Shown here piece after piece: positions 9,164-18,043 of a stretch of 64,000 nt of DNA. Source of the stretch: Ensifer aridi (GTDB lineage Bacteria > Pseudomonadota > Alphaproteobacteria > Rhizobiales > Rhizobiaceae); contig NZ_LUAV01000022.1 in the NCBI RefSeq assembly GCF_002078505.1, positions 96,812-160,811 on the forward strand, written 5' to 3'. The position numbers and the translations under genes are program-made. The notes beneath the pieces are model-generated. The model saw only the letters and a list, made by a program, of their open reading frames with translations. It did not search any database and was not told where the DNA came from. Positions within the stretch are counted from its first letter, which is position 1; each line of letters starts with the position of its first letter.

Positions 9164-10985
9164 CTTTAATCCATCGCTTGAATGGCGACAGGCCGCGCTT
9201 CAGCTCGAGGCGCGGCTGCGGGACCTTCTCGGTCAGGCGCCAGAGCGATTGGACGGTCACACGATTTCGACCTCCTATCCCAAACGGAGTTGGGTCGCCG
9301 CCTGGAGAGTGAGCATTAGGTTTAGCGACGGCAAGACACGGCGTATCGATGTTGTTGCGACGGCAGCGTTTCCCAGAATCCCCGTTCGGACTGCGTTGGT
9401 AGATCATCCCGAAGCCTTGACCTGGCCGCATGTTGAGGGTGACGGGATCCTTTGCTTGCTGCCGAATATGTCGGAGGTCGATCCCGATGATCCAACGGCC
9501 GTCGCCGAAAATCTGCTGATCCGGTCGGTCGGTCTGATCGAGGAGCTGTTGCAGGGCGATATCATTGAACGGGACTTCAAAGAAGAGTTTCTGACCTACT
9601 GGGCCTACAAGACACATTTCGATGGCAGCCGACTGTTCAGCCTGATCCGCCCGATACCTCCATCGCGCCCCGTCTGCGTTTGGAAAGGTGAGGGCATCAC
9701 CGTCGTCGGCGAAAACGAGGAGGCGCTTCTGACATGGGTTGCGCGGAGGTTTGGAGAAGGCGCAACGGGTAACACGGCGCAAGGCGCATTCCTATGGATG
9801 GAAACTCCACCGCTTCCTGCACAGTATCCGGACACGGCAGCCGACCTCTATTCGCTGGCGGCAGAACTAGGACCCGATTCCGTTAACGCGCTCGAGGATG
9901 CCGCACGTCAAATACCTGAAGAAATTGTTACGGTCCTTGGCGCCGAAGGCCGTGGCGGCGCCGGCCTTATTGCCGTCCGGGCATTGAATCCGAAGTTCGC
10001 ACATAGTCGACCATCACCGGTCGCTGAGCCAGTGACGAAGGGATTTCGCGCTGGCAAGGCACCGCCAATATTAATCAGTCAGCGATTTTTCGGGAGGACG
10101 CCCGTGGTGAGATCGTCAGTGCAGCGCGCGGATTCGGCCTGGATACACGGACGCGGGCAGGACCCTCGAACCGAGAGGCTTCTCTCCTCCACTGTCGTGG
10201 TCATCGGTTGTGGTTCGGTCGGAGCGCCCGTCGCCTGCTCGCTGGCGCAAGCTGGCGTCGGTCATCTCGTTCTTGTCGATCTCGACGAGTTGAGCTGGCC
10301 GAATGTCGGCCGCCATCCTTTGGGGGCGACTGCGATCGGCAAGAACAAGGCGGTTGCCCTGGCTGAGCGCTTGCAGATGGATTACCCCCATCTTCTTGTC
10401 GAAAGCCGGTCAGATGATATGACCGCTCTCCTGCAGATTGATGCCGAATTGCTCGCCGAGGCCGATCTTATCATCTCGGCGACGGGCAGTTGGGCGGCGG
10501 AGCATTCTCTGAACGACTGGCATCTCAAGCGAGGCAGGAAAAAGCCAGTCCTCCATTGCTGGACTGAAGCGCACGCTTGCGCAGGACATGCAGTGGCAAT
10601 AGCCGAAAACGGCGGATGCCTGCAATGCCATCTTGGCCGTACGGGTACCCCGGATTTCAAAGTGGTGGATTGGCCAGACGGTCTTGGTCAAAACAAGGAA
10701 GAGCCGGCGTGCGGCGCGCATTTCCAGCCTTACGGCCCTGTGGAGCTTTCATTCGTGAACGCCATGGCCAGCGACATGGCGCTCGACTGCTTGATTGACG
10801 CGCCGACTACCTCCTCCCATCGAATCTTTGCTGCCTCGCAAAAACGCATTGGGATGCTGGGTGGGGTATACAGCGCTGACTGGCGTTCCGAGTTCGGAAT
10901 AAAAGATGGGGACGGTAGGGTGGTCAATCGCGACTGGAGCGGGCTTGGTTGCGCCGCTTGCCACCGGTCGCCTCCAGATAAATAA
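9156..10985 (+). CDS. CBASS Cap2, E1-E2 ubiquitin-transfer-like enzyme
   Basis: About 609 aa. The N-terminal E2-like domain carries HVEGDGILC, with the likely catalytic Cys near residue 100. The C-terminal half is a ThiF/E1 adenylation domain with VVVIGCGSVGAPVA and the E1-type cysteine in EEPACGAHF. Further CxxC pairs (GGCLQC, GCAAC) may bind zinc. Cap2 primes the CD-NTase by conjugating its C-terminus to a target. Start is the ATG at 9156 or the GTG at 9144; both overlap the CD-NTase gene, so translation is coupled. No separate Cap3 JAB protease gene follows. Confidence 0.9.
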   Translation: MHDFNPSLEWRQAALQLEARLRDLLGQAPERLDGHTISTSYPKRSWVAAWRVSIRFSDGKTRRIDVVATAAFPRIPVRTALVDHPEALTWPHVEGDGILCLLPNMSEVDPDDPTAVAENLLIRSVGLIEELLQGDIIERDFKEEFLTYWAYKTHFDGSRLFSLIRPIPPSRPVCVWKGEGITVVGENEEALLTWVARRFGEGATGNTAQGAFLWMETPPLPAQYPDTAADLYSLAAELGPDSVNALEDAARQIPEEIVTVLGAEGRGGAGLIAVRALNPKFAHSRPSPVAEPVTKGFRAGKAPPILISQRFFGRTPVVRSSVQRADSAWIHGRGQDPRTERLLSSTVVVIGCGSVGAPVACSLAQAGVGHLVLVDLDELSWPNVGRHPLGATAIGKNKAVALAERLQMDYPHLLVESRSDDMTALLQIDAELLAEADLIISATGSWAAEHSLNDWHLKRGRKKPVLHCWTEAHACAGHAVAIAENGGCLQCHLGRTGTPDFKVVDWPDGLGQNKEEPACGAHFQPYGPVELSFVNAMASDMALDCLIDAPTTSSHRIFAASQKRIGMLGGVYSADWRSEFGIKDGDGRVVNRDWSGLGCAACHRSPPDK

Positions 10986-11102
10986 TGATGATATCAAGAA
11001 CGACGCGCCTCTGGCTGACTATCTTAGGGAATCGGAATTTCAAGCAAAGGCAGTCTGCGGAAGCAAAGAAACCGCGCCTGCCTGTTTTGTGAAAGCCAGG
11101 AA

Positions 11103-11603
11103 ATGGCAGATCGCATTGCACATACCAGTCGGGGCAAGTGGTCTTCGCCAGGAATTCCACACAAGGGGTGGACTTGCGTAGGTATTGATGATCTTGAAGC
11201 GCCGTCGCAGGAATGCGAAATGTGCGAAAGCGTTGATGTGCGCTATGTTCATTACATGGAGCATCCGGACTATCCGGAGACACTTGCTGTGGGTTGCGTA
11301 TGTGCGGAGCATATGGAAGACGACTATGTCAGGCCAAAGCAGCGGGAGACGGGAATGCGTCTGATTGCCCGCCGGCGCAAATCCTGGGCGGGGAAGAAGT
11401 GGCGTGTTTCGCAACTCGGCAATCATTTCGTCAATATAGAAGGCTTTAATCTTACCGTCTTTGAACGCGCCGAAGGTTTTGGAATCTCTGTCGCGCGTCG
11501 CGGAACGGATAGACATCAGACTGGTAGGAAGAGTTATCCGACGCGTGATAGCGCGAAAGCCGCCGCACTAAGCGCGCTCCTATGGGCGAAAACGCATCTG
11601 TGA
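11103..11603 (+). CDS. Small cysteine-rich protein of unknown function
   Basis: A 166-aa protein with two cysteine pairs near the N-terminus (CEMC around residue 38 and CVCAEH around 67) that could hold one zinc ion, then a basic stretch (residues ~80-100) and a C-terminal part rich in Arg and Ala. I recognise it as a widespread but uncharacterised family. It lies 117 bases after cap2, where a Cap3 gene would normally sit, but has no JAMM metalloprotease motif. It may be a fourth CBASS gene or an unrelated cargo gene. Confidence 0.7.
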   Translation: MADRIAHTSRGKWSSPGIPHKGWTCVGIDDLEAPSQECEMCESVDVRYVHYMEHPDYPETLAVGCVCAEHMEDDYVRPKQRETGMRLIARRRKSWAGKKWRVSQLGNHFVNIEGFNLTVFERAEGFGISVARRGTDRHQTGRKSYPTRDSAKAAALSALLWAKTHL

Positions 11604-11612
11604 GCAGCCGCC

Positions 11613-12206
11613 TCATCGAAGCACTGATGTCATCGACGCAAAGCTCGATTGCGCCGGTGCTCCCGCGAGATAGATATCACGCAGATCCGGGTCACGGCTG
11701 CGAGCGAGCATTTCTTCGTGCTCAGCTTCCTTCCGACGGGCGACGCGAGCGGTGGAAGGATCCCTCAGCATCTGATTGACAATGGCTATTGAAGCGGGCG
11801 GTCGCGAGAGATGATAGCTATATTCTGCTGCACCCGGCCGCAGCGTCTCGTCGAGGATAATAACGGCGCCCGGAAGAGTAACGTCGGGCCGGTCCATAAC
11901 GTAAAGGCCAAGATCGACCTTCATGCCGTCGAATTCCAGCCAGGCATGCGAGATCATGATGTCGTCGGTACCATCGTTGACGTACCCGACAATGGTCCTG
12001 CTGACTATTCCATGCGCCTCCGAGAGATATTTCTCGAGTGTCATGGTGATCTGATAGCAGGCCCCGGTAAAGTGGTGCGGCAGGATGAAACGATCGAAGA
12101 GATTGATCGCTGATTCCGCGACGATACGGTGTTGGCCTTCGTGGCGATCTAGCAGAAGCTGTCTTGCAATCTCGTAGGATTGCCTCCGACTTTTCGCCTC
12201 GCCCAT
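11613..12206 (-). CDS. Transglutaminase-like fold protein, unknown role
   Basis: A 197-aa protein beginning MGEAKSRRQ. GGAGGA just upstream of the ATG at 12206 sets the start. A Cys in TGACYQITMTLEKYL, a His in ISHAWLEFDG and an Asp in KVDLGLYV occur in the order expected of the papain/transglutaminase superfamily catalytic triad. This assignment is by motif order only. The gene faces the CBASS cluster, converging on the cysteine-rich protein gene, and is divergent from the radical SAM operon. Confidence 0.6.
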   Translation of the reverse strand: MGEAKSRRQSYEIARQLLLDRHEGQHRIVAESAINLFDRFILPHHFTGACYQITMTLEKYLSEAHGIVSRTIVGYVNDGTDDIMISHAWLEFDGMKVDLGLYVMDRPDVTLPGAVIILDETLRPGAAEYSYHLSRPPASIAIVNQMLRDPSTARVARRKEAEHEEMLARSRDPDLRDIYLAGAPAQSSFASMTSVLR

Positions 12207-12283
12207 GTCTGTCCTCCAATTGCCGGCGTTGACCCCCAGCGCCGAATTGGAACTACGGTTTATGCAGTATCGCATAGATTGCA

Positions 12284-12304
12284 AGTGCGGTTAAGAACCG
12301 CACT
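12284..12304. promoter_or_regulatory. Perfect inverted repeat in divergent promoter region
   Basis: AGTGCGGTT-AAG-AACCGCACT, 9-bp arms. It lies between the divergent starts at 12206 and 12366, so it is better placed as an operator than as a terminator. A second, weaker repeat (TATGC-N6-GCATA) lies just to its left. Confidence 0.4.
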
Positions 12305-12365
12305 CGGCAGCCTTGTATTTTCTTTTGTCGTCGTTCAGTGTCAGGTTGTGGTTGGGGAGGGGCTT

Positions 12366-13502
12366 TTGGCTGAAATTGATTTTACGCGTGCAAAGTCCGT
12401 TCGTCGCGCACCCGACGATCTCCCGACCAGCCTCCGCAATTATATAGACTATCGAAAATCGGGACTGAGCCTCAACCATGTTGTTGGGTGCCCACTCGAC
12501 TGCGGCTACTGCGTGCGCCACTTGTTCGAAAACTTTTCGATGAAACGGCCCCACCTCATTGTTGATGACGAAATCGCTGTGCAGGAGTTGGTCGGCCATT
12601 GGGCGTTCCGAGTTGGCGTGACACCCATCCAGATTTTCAACCGAGCGACCGACCCGTTTCTTCCCGGAGTGAAGAAACATCTGTTTAGGACGCTCGAAGC
12701 TCTCGACAGGCGAGGATTGAGCAATCCCGTGCTGGTGATCACGCGGTGGCGAATTGAGCCATCCGATGTGCATCGTCTTGAAGCGCTCAAAAACCTTCAG
12801 CTGACGATCCTGGTTACGTGGTCAGGGATCGATGATGAACGGGTCGAACCGGTGTCCTCGGCTATTGCGGCCGAGAGCCTGGAGGTGTTAGCCAAGTCGG
12901 CCTCTCGCGTGAAGAAGATATTCTACTGGCGTCCAATCATCTCCGGTTTAAACGATACGGTCGAACACTTCGAATCCGCCCGCCAGCTTTCGGACTTGGC
13001 AGACGCGACAGTCTTCACGGGCCTATTCTACCGGGAAGAAATTCGGGCCTATTTTCGCGATGCCGGAGTCCCCGACCTATACGCGGCCGTAGCAAGGCGT
13101 AAGATTCTGCCGCGGGACACCGAAAGACGGATTCTAGCCCATTTCGAGGACAAGCCGATCTTCCGCAAAACCTCGTGTGGTGTCGCTTTCGCCCATGGTG
13201 TTCCCGACTTCAATGGCCATTTCGGTATCAGCGAGATCTGCGACATCTGTCCGGAAGCCCAGCGCAAGATCTGCAGCGAACATCACTATAAGCCTGACCT
13301 GGAAACCGTGAGAGAGCTCGGACGGGTCGTATCGCTGGCGCGCGTCGACGATATCGAGATCTCTGATCGCCGCATCGAAGTTAGTGGCAGCTCCGAGGCC
13401 CAACGCTATTTCATGCAACATGCATTGAACTTTCAGGTCCACGACCGGGCGCAGCCCCATAGGCTCAATCGGCACGGCCGAGCGGAGGTTGGATGGGAAT
13501 GA
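12366..13502 (+). CDS. Radical SAM enzyme, function unknown
   Basis: About 378 aa. Cys42-x3-Cys46-x2-Cys49 (VGCPLDCGYC) is the 4Fe-4S cluster site of radical SAM enzymes. Four more cysteines near the C-terminus (Cys271, Cys292, Cys295, Cys303; EICDIC and KIC) could bind a second cluster. I chose the TTG at 12366 because GGGGAGGGG precedes it by about 3 bases; this start is unsure and a longer frame is open. It overlaps the exonuclease gene by 10 bases and heads a four-gene operon. It is neither QueE nor viperin by motif spacing, although a kinase-like gene follows, as with some viperins. Substrate unknown. Confidence 0.8.
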   Translation: MAEIDFTRAKSVRRAPDDLPTSLRNYIDYRKSGLSLNHVVGCPLDCGYCVRHLFENFSMKRPHLIVDDEIAVQELVGHWAFRVGVTPIQIFNRATDPFLPGVKKHLFRTLEALDRRGLSNPVLVITRWRIEPSDVHRLEALKNLQLTILVTWSGIDDERVEPVSSAIAAESLEVLAKSASRVKKIFYWRPIISGLNDTVEHFESARQLSDLADATVFTGLFYREEIRAYFRDAGVPDLYAAVARRKILPRDTERRILAHFEDKPIFRKTSCGVAFAHGVPDFNGHFGISEICDICPEAQRKICSEHHYKPDLETVRELGRVVSLARVDDIEISDRRIEVSGSSEAQRYFMQHALNFQVHDRAQPHRLNRHGRAEVGWE

Positions 13503-14083
13503 TTTGGGAAAAGGCCTGGGTGGTCGATGTGGAAGGTAACGGCGCGACCCCTCCCGAAATTGTCGAGATTGCTCTGTTAGAGCTTGTTGATCTGCGGCCG
13601 AGTGGCCGCGCGTTCCATTGGCTCGTCAAGCCCGAGCAACCCATCAGCGCTGCTGTGACTAGGATCCACGGTCTCACGGACGAAGATGTCGAAGGTGCTC
13701 CGAATATCGACGATATCGCCGAAGACATCGTTAGGTGGACCGACGGAAGTGTTATTATCGGCCACAACGTGCGCGTTGAGCTCGACGTCATTGGCAGGTC
13801 AATTCCAGAATGGAAACCGTCAGCAGCAATCGATACGTTAAAGCTCGCTCGGGCGCTGCGCCCCGGCCTCGATTCCTATAGTTTAGAGAAGCTCGGTTCC
13901 GCGCTGGGCCTGACCGCCGAGGCGGAGCGCCAAACAGGGCTGAAGCACCACTCAGCCCGGTTCGATGTCGCACTGACGGCCCTTCTGTTTGCTTTGCTGC
14001 TCGATCCGCTGGATCGAGAAGGGCGCGATTTTCTCACTCGTGAGGCCGATATCCTTTTCAAGGCGCAGGAGAGTTTTCTGTGA
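13493..14083 (+). CDS. DEDDh 3'-5' exonuclease (DnaQ-like)
   Basis: A 196-aa single-domain exonuclease. Exo I is VVDVEGNG (Asp12, Glu14), Exo II is IGHNVRVELDV (Asp98) and Exo III is HHSARFDVA (His153, Asp158), so all four acidic residues and the His of the DEDDh class are present. It could trim DNA or RNA, or act on small nucleotides as oligoribonuclease does. The start at 13493 has GGAGG upstream; it overlaps the radical SAM gene, and its stop overlaps the next start by 4 bases. Tight coupling says the four products work together. Confidence 0.88.
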   Translation: MGMIWEKAWVVDVEGNGATPPEIVEIALLELVDLRPSGRAFHWLVKPEQPISAAVTRIHGLTDEDVEGAPNIDDIAEDIVRWTDGSVIIGHNVRVELDVIGRSIPEWKPSAAIDTLKLARALRPGLDSYSLEKLGSALGLTAEAERQTGLKHHSARFDVALTALLFALLLDPLDREGRDFLTREADILFKAQESFL

Positions 14084-14664
14084 GCGTTAGGAAAGTTAAG
14101 GTCGGCATCGCCGGCACGCATTCAACCGGAAAATCGACCTTCCTCGAGCAATTAGATACTCTTCTTTCTGTGGAGGGGGTTCGGATCGGTCGGGTGGGCG
14201 ATCTGGCAACAGCTGCTCGGGGCCGAGGTTTCCCTATTCTAACGGACCATAATTTCGAAAGCACCCTTTGGATCATGGCAGAGGGCATGAGGCAGGAGGC
14301 CGAAGCCGCCTTGTACAGCGAGGCCATTCTTGTCGACCGGCCGGTTTTTGACGCCCTTGGTTATCTCTATGCGGCTCTCGAAATCTCAGGGCGATCGTTG
14401 CCGGATCGGCAGCTCGAGGAACTCCGCTCGATCGCCGTCGCCCACGCCGGAGACTATGATGTGCTTGTCATGACGGAGCTTGATCCAGGAATCAGTCTTG
14501 GGGAGGGGCGCGACAAGAACGAGGAATTCCGGATTGCAGCCGGCAACAAGATCCGTGCGATCGCCGAGGAAGCCGCCCTGAAACCTGTCATCCTAACTTC
14601 TACCAATGGTTATGAAGTGTTGGATCAGGTTTTGGCTAGCGCCCGGAGGCACTTGGCGGAATAG
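14080..14664 (+). CDS. P-loop NTPase, nucleotide/nucleoside kinase-like
   Basis: A 194-aa protein with a Walker A motif GTHSTGKST at residues 12-20 and the overall shape of NadR-type or thymidylate-kinase-like small-molecule kinases. EAILVDRPVFDAL looks like a lid/substrate segment with an Asp-Arg pair. It probably phosphorylates a nucleotide-like molecule; the substrate is not known. GTG start, overlapping the exonuclease stop (GTGA). The next gene follows after 57 bases. Confidence 0.75.
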   Translation: MSVRKVKVGIAGTHSTGKSTFLEQLDTLLSVEGVRIGRVGDLATAARGRGFPILTDHNFESTLWIMAEGMRQEAEAALYSEAILVDRPVFDALGYLYAALEISGRSLPDRQLEELRSIAVAHAGDYDVLVMTELDPGISLGEGRDKNEEFRIAAGNKIRAIAEEAALKPVILTSTNGYEVLDQVLASARRHLAE

Positions 14665-14721
14665 GCTAGGGAGCGCGCCCGCGCGACCTACGGATTTTTG
14701 GAAGCACAATGGTGGGGAAAT

Positions 14722-16182
14722 ATGCAGGAGCTTTTGAATAAGGTCATCAAGGATCCGATCCACGGGTTCATCGATTTCAACGGAGCACGTGAAAACGAGC
14801 TCAAAAACCTGCTTTCCGATCCATTTTTTCAGCGTCTGCGCCGCGTGAAGCAACTCGGCTTCTCCGACTACGTCTTCCCCTCCGCCGCCCATTCCCGCTT
14901 CGCCCATTCTCTCGGCGTCTACAAGATCGCAAAGCGAATGCTGACGATTATCGAGCCCGAAGGATCAAGCGGGAATTGGTCGCAAAAGGCCGAGGCATGC
15001 CTCGCTGCTGCGCTCCTGCACGACGTGGGCCATGGGATGTTCAGCCACGCCTTCGAGAAAGCGATGGAATTCTTCCTTGCACGCAATAAGCTCGAGGATG
15101 AAAAACGAGAAAGTCTCGAAGACGCCGTCGACCATGAAAAGGTCAGCCGAAAAATCATTACCGACTCCACAATCGGCAAGGCACTGACCAATTTTGGCGG
15201 CACGGAATTCCCCGGGATGGTCCGCGACATCATCAAGAAAGCGGACAAAAACTGCATATACACATCCGTCGTTTCCAGTCAGCTGGATGCAGACAGGCTC
15301 GACTATGCTAAACGCGACGCCTATTTCGCCGGCGTGTCTTCCGGCGGCATTGACCTGGATTGGCTGCTGCGAAATCTCAAGGTGGGAGAAAACGGTGATG
15401 CGCGATTCCTCTATGTCGACAGCAAGGCGTATATCTCGCTCGAGCAGTTCACGGTGACGCTCTTCCAGCTCTATCCCACCATATATCTGCACAAGAAGAC
15501 CCGCGGGCTCGAGTTCATGTTCGCCCTACTTCTGAGCAGGGTTTTCGAGCTTATTGCAGCAGATGATGTGCCTGCTACCGGCCTTTCGGATACTCACCCA
15601 TTCGTTCGATTTTTCCGCGACCCAAGCAATCTCGACCACGCGCGCCTGCTGGACGACACGCTGTTTTGGGGATCGCTCCATCAATTCCGAGAGGCAAGTG
15701 ACGCCTCCGTCAGCGATATCGCCACGCGGCTCTCTGATCGCAGAATCCTACCGATGGTCGATATCTGGAAAGTTGCCGACGAAGTTCTCGCCTCAAGGTC
15801 CGATATCGTCGAGCTCACCGCGAAAGCTCGCGTCGAGCGGATCGAAGCAGTATGCAAAGCTGTTGCGGCAAGACTCCAGGAGGAAACCACAATCTGGAGC
15901 GACGGCTGCTACTATGACACCTACAATCGTCCCATCTATAAGCCGATGGGTGTCGTAGGTGGCAATCCTCAGCAAATAAATGTCAGTGTTGGCGGGCAGA
16001 TCCTGGACATCGCGTCCATTTCTCCCGTTGTAGCAAGCGCCGCGTCGTTCAATATCCATCGGATCTATTACGACGATCGGAAAGTCCGGAAAGTAGATGA
16101 TTTGAAGAAGTTCATCCGTGAAACAGTCGACGCTGAATTGGCCCGCATTGAAGACCAGACTTCCGCCGCGGCAGGTTCTTGA
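14722..16182 (+). CDS. HD-domain phosphohydrolase, SAMHD1/dNTPase-like
   Basis: A 486-aa protein. The HD metal site is built from SRFAHSLGVY (His62), LLHDVGHG (His100-Asp101) and the late Asp in SSQLDADRLDYAKRDAYF (about 189-191), a layout typical of SAMHD1/dGTPase relatives. Such enzymes remove triphosphate from dNTPs, and bacterial members can starve phages of dNTPs. The ATG at 14722 follows GGTGGGGA; an upstream TTG at 14698 is less likely. It is last in the operon and converges on the PIN gene 12 bases away. Whether it acts on dNTPs or on a product of the upstream enzymes is open. Confidence 0.85.
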   Translation: MQELLNKVIKDPIHGFIDFNGARENELKNLLSDPFFQRLRRVKQLGFSDYVFPSAAHSRFAHSLGVYKIAKRMLTIIEPEGSSGNWSQKAEACLAAALLHDVGHGMFSHAFEKAMEFFLARNKLEDEKRESLEDAVDHEKVSRKIITDSTIGKALTNFGGTEFPGMVRDIIKKADKNCIYTSVVSSQLDADRLDYAKRDAYFAGVSSGGIDLDWLLRNLKVGENGDARFLYVDSKAYISLEQFTVTLFQLYPTIYLHKKTRGLEFMFALLLSRVFELIAADDVPATGLSDTHPFVRFFRDPSNLDHARLLDDTLFWGSLHQFREASDASVSDIATRLSDRRILPMVDIWKVADEVLASRSDIVELTAKARVERIEAVCKAVAARLQEETTIWSDGCYYDTYNRPIYKPMGVVGGNPQQINVSVGGQILDIASISPVVASAASFNIHRIYYDDRKVRKVDDLKKFIRETVDAELARIEDQTSAAAGS

Positions 16183-16194
16183 CCGTTAGGATTT

Positions 16195-16878
16195 TCAATC
16201 TCCTGTGGCCTTTTGCATGTCGTGCGTCTTAGAAAACATGAGATCCAAGCGTTCTCGTTGCTGCTTACTTTCATTCCCGAATAGATGCCGGTATCCCGGT
16301 AAACAGGTGCACTGCTTGGCACGATCATCGCCAATGATGCTGACGACTTCGGACGTGCTCTCCGGGGGAATACGCATGCGCCCGTCACGCAGCGCCAAAA
16401 AGAGCGCGTCCACCGAAAGATCAGCTCCCAAGGTGGCCGTCGTCTTCGGGTGAGACAGCAAGTCGAGCGACCATGCCGCCTCGATCCCGATGATCTCCCT
16501 GGCGCGGGTGCGGCCTCGTCGCTCGTCGATTACCGGGATGAGGCCTCGCCCCCTGGAAATTGCGATCGTCGCGGCCTCACCGTCATCAAGGGATGACGCT
16601 GCTGAAGTGAGCTCGAAGAACATTTCGAACTCCTCCTCCGACAGATCGACCAGCATGATGTGTCCAGCCGCCGAGAGTGCTTGCACAAACGCCTCCTCGC
16701 CGTTTCGGCGGCTCGTCTCGTGATCGAGCTCGCCGGCGACGATGTGTGAGACAACAATCGGATTGGGTATCGCAGCGAGCACCTCGACGCCACGCCGGCA
16801 TGCGTGCAGGTTGATCAACACGCTCGTATCAAGGGCCAACGCGGCGGTCTTGTCACTCAGAATGCTTGAGTAGGTCAT
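16195..16878 (-). CDS. PIN-domain nuclease (toxin-like)
   Basis: A 227-aa protein. Its first half is a PIN domain with LALDTSVLINL (first Asp), a Glu in VAGELDHE, DDGEAATIA and VIDERRGR, giving the acidic cluster for metal-dependent RNA cleavage. The C-terminal ~80 residues carry a CTC pair and no known domain. The ATG at 16878 is preferred over the upstream TTG at 16896. It overlaps the XRE-ImmA gene by 26 bases. PIN proteins paired with an HTH plus HExxH protein form a known toxin-antitoxin-like arrangement, so this is likely the toxic arm of the operon. Confidence 0.82.
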   Translation of the reverse strand: MTYSSILSDKTAALALDTSVLINLHACRRGVEVLAAIPNPIVVSHIVAGELDHETSRRNGEEAFVQALSAAGHIMLVDLSEEEFEMFFELTSAASSLDDGEAATIAISRGRGLIPVIDERRGRTRAREIIGIEAAWSLDLLSHPKTTATLGADLSVDALFLALRDGRMRIPPESTSEVVSIIGDDRAKQCTCLPGYRHLFGNESKQQRERLDLMFSKTHDMQKATGD

Positions 16879-18043
16879 CCGTCTCTTTTTCCTCAAGCTC
16901 GATCTGATCGACGATCTCTCGCAGCTGAAGCCTGCTGATCTTCAGCAGTTCCGAAAGCTGACCCTCCGACATCAGCTCGCGCTTCCATGCTGCGTGGGCC
17001 ATCAGGCTCATCCGATGTGAGATCAGCCGATCTGCATCCGCCTTGCCGGCATCGCGCCGATCGGTCGCGCTGCCAAGCACTTCACGGGCGTGGTCATCCG
17101 TGATGCCGCCGTTGTTTTCGAACCAGGACCAGGTTCCCTTTTTTACAAGGCCCAGCTCTTCTAAGCGGAGAACGCAGGCCTGGCGGGAGATGCCATACTG
17201 GTCAGCGAGGAGGATGATGAGCCGGCGCGTCGTTTTGCCAGTGATCTCCTTGAGCTGGCGGAAGCTCTCGCCAAAACTATCCGCCGGCGTCATGAAGGCG
17301 CGGCCGAAAGAATTTGCATAACGCTCGTCCCGCGAGAGAAATTTCTCGTCTTCCTCCAGAACCTCCGGCATACGCCGCGTCCCGTAGAAATGCCCGGTTT
17401 CGTGCGCGGCGGTCTGAACTCGTCGAGGGAGCGGATGGTTCGCATTAAGCAGAATGCATGCCCCGACGTTGTCGTCGTAGGTGAAGAGACCTGCGACCCG
17501 TGAACGCGAGGACAGCCGCCGCTGGTAGAGGCGAATTCCGAGCCCGTGCTCAATGACGGAAAAAATATCGGCGATAGGACCCGACCCTAGCCCCAGCCAA
17601 TCTCGAAGCTCCCTCGCATGAGCCTCGCCCAACATTGCTGCGTCGCCTTCGTTTAGGCCTCGCTCAGGCGGATAGTTGTGCCGGCGTTGGATCCCGAGAA
17701 TATTCTCCAGTTCGACGTCGGCCTTGATAAGGTCATTGAAGAGCCGGATGGCCTCTATCGTATGTTCGTCCTCCGCCTCCCGAAGCTTTCGAAATCGTGG
17801 CACCAGATCCGTATGAACAGCCTCGCGACGCAATAGCGCGTTGACCGATACGCCATAGTGGCGGGCCAAAGTCTGGATCTCCTGGATCCGTACCCGTCGT
17901 GCACCCTTTTCGATCGAGACAAGGGTCGGGCGGGAGACGCCAATGAATTGCGCGGCGTCGTCTTGGCGAACGTCGGCATTCTCGCGGGCGATCCGGAGTC
18001 GGCGGCCGATCTCCTGCGCACTCAGCTCATTTAAAGCGGTCAT
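16853..18043 (-). CDS. XRE HTH - ImmA/IrrE metallopeptidase fusion
   Basis: A 396-aa protein with a Cro/C1-type HTH at residues ~11-65 (ENADVRQDDAAQFIGVSRPT) fused to a zinc peptidase domain with AAHETGHFYG around residue 240, and a helical C-terminal region. Fusions like this act as self-contained sensor-repressors or antitoxins. GGAGG lies 6 bases before the ATG. It overlaps both neighbours (17 bases with the QueC-like gene, 26 with the PIN gene), so all are co-translated. It probably controls the promoter upstream of the 187-aa gene. Confidence 0.88.
   Translation of the reverse strand: MTALNELSAQEIGRRLRIARENADVRQDDAAQFIGVSRPTLVSIEKGARRVRIQEIQTLARHYGVSVNALLRREAVHTDLVPRFRKLREAEDEHTIEAIRLFNDLIKADVELENILGIQRRHNYPPERGLNEGDAAMLGEAHARELRDWLGLGSGPIADIFSVIEHGLGIRLYQRRLSSRSRVAGLFTYDDNVGACILLNANHPLPRRVQTAAHETGHFYGTRRMPEVLEEDEKFLSRDERYANSFGRAFMTPADSFGESFRQLKEITGKTTRRLIILLADQYGISRQACVLRLEELGLVKKGTWSWFENNGGITDDHAREVLGSATDRRDAGKADADRLISHRMSLMAHAAWKRELMSEGQLSELLKISRLQLREIVDQIELEEKETDDLLKHSE

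Noticed and set aside
10906..11181. Open frame overlapping the end of cap2 as a Cap3 gene
   Set aside because: No JAMM motif, overlaps the Cap2 C-terminus in another frame and lacks a ribosome binding site.
12366..13502. Prokaryotic viperin or QueE
   Set aside because: The CxxxCxxC motif and the nearby kinase suggested viperin, but the flanking residues differ and the four C-terminal cysteines do not fit. QueE is much shorter.
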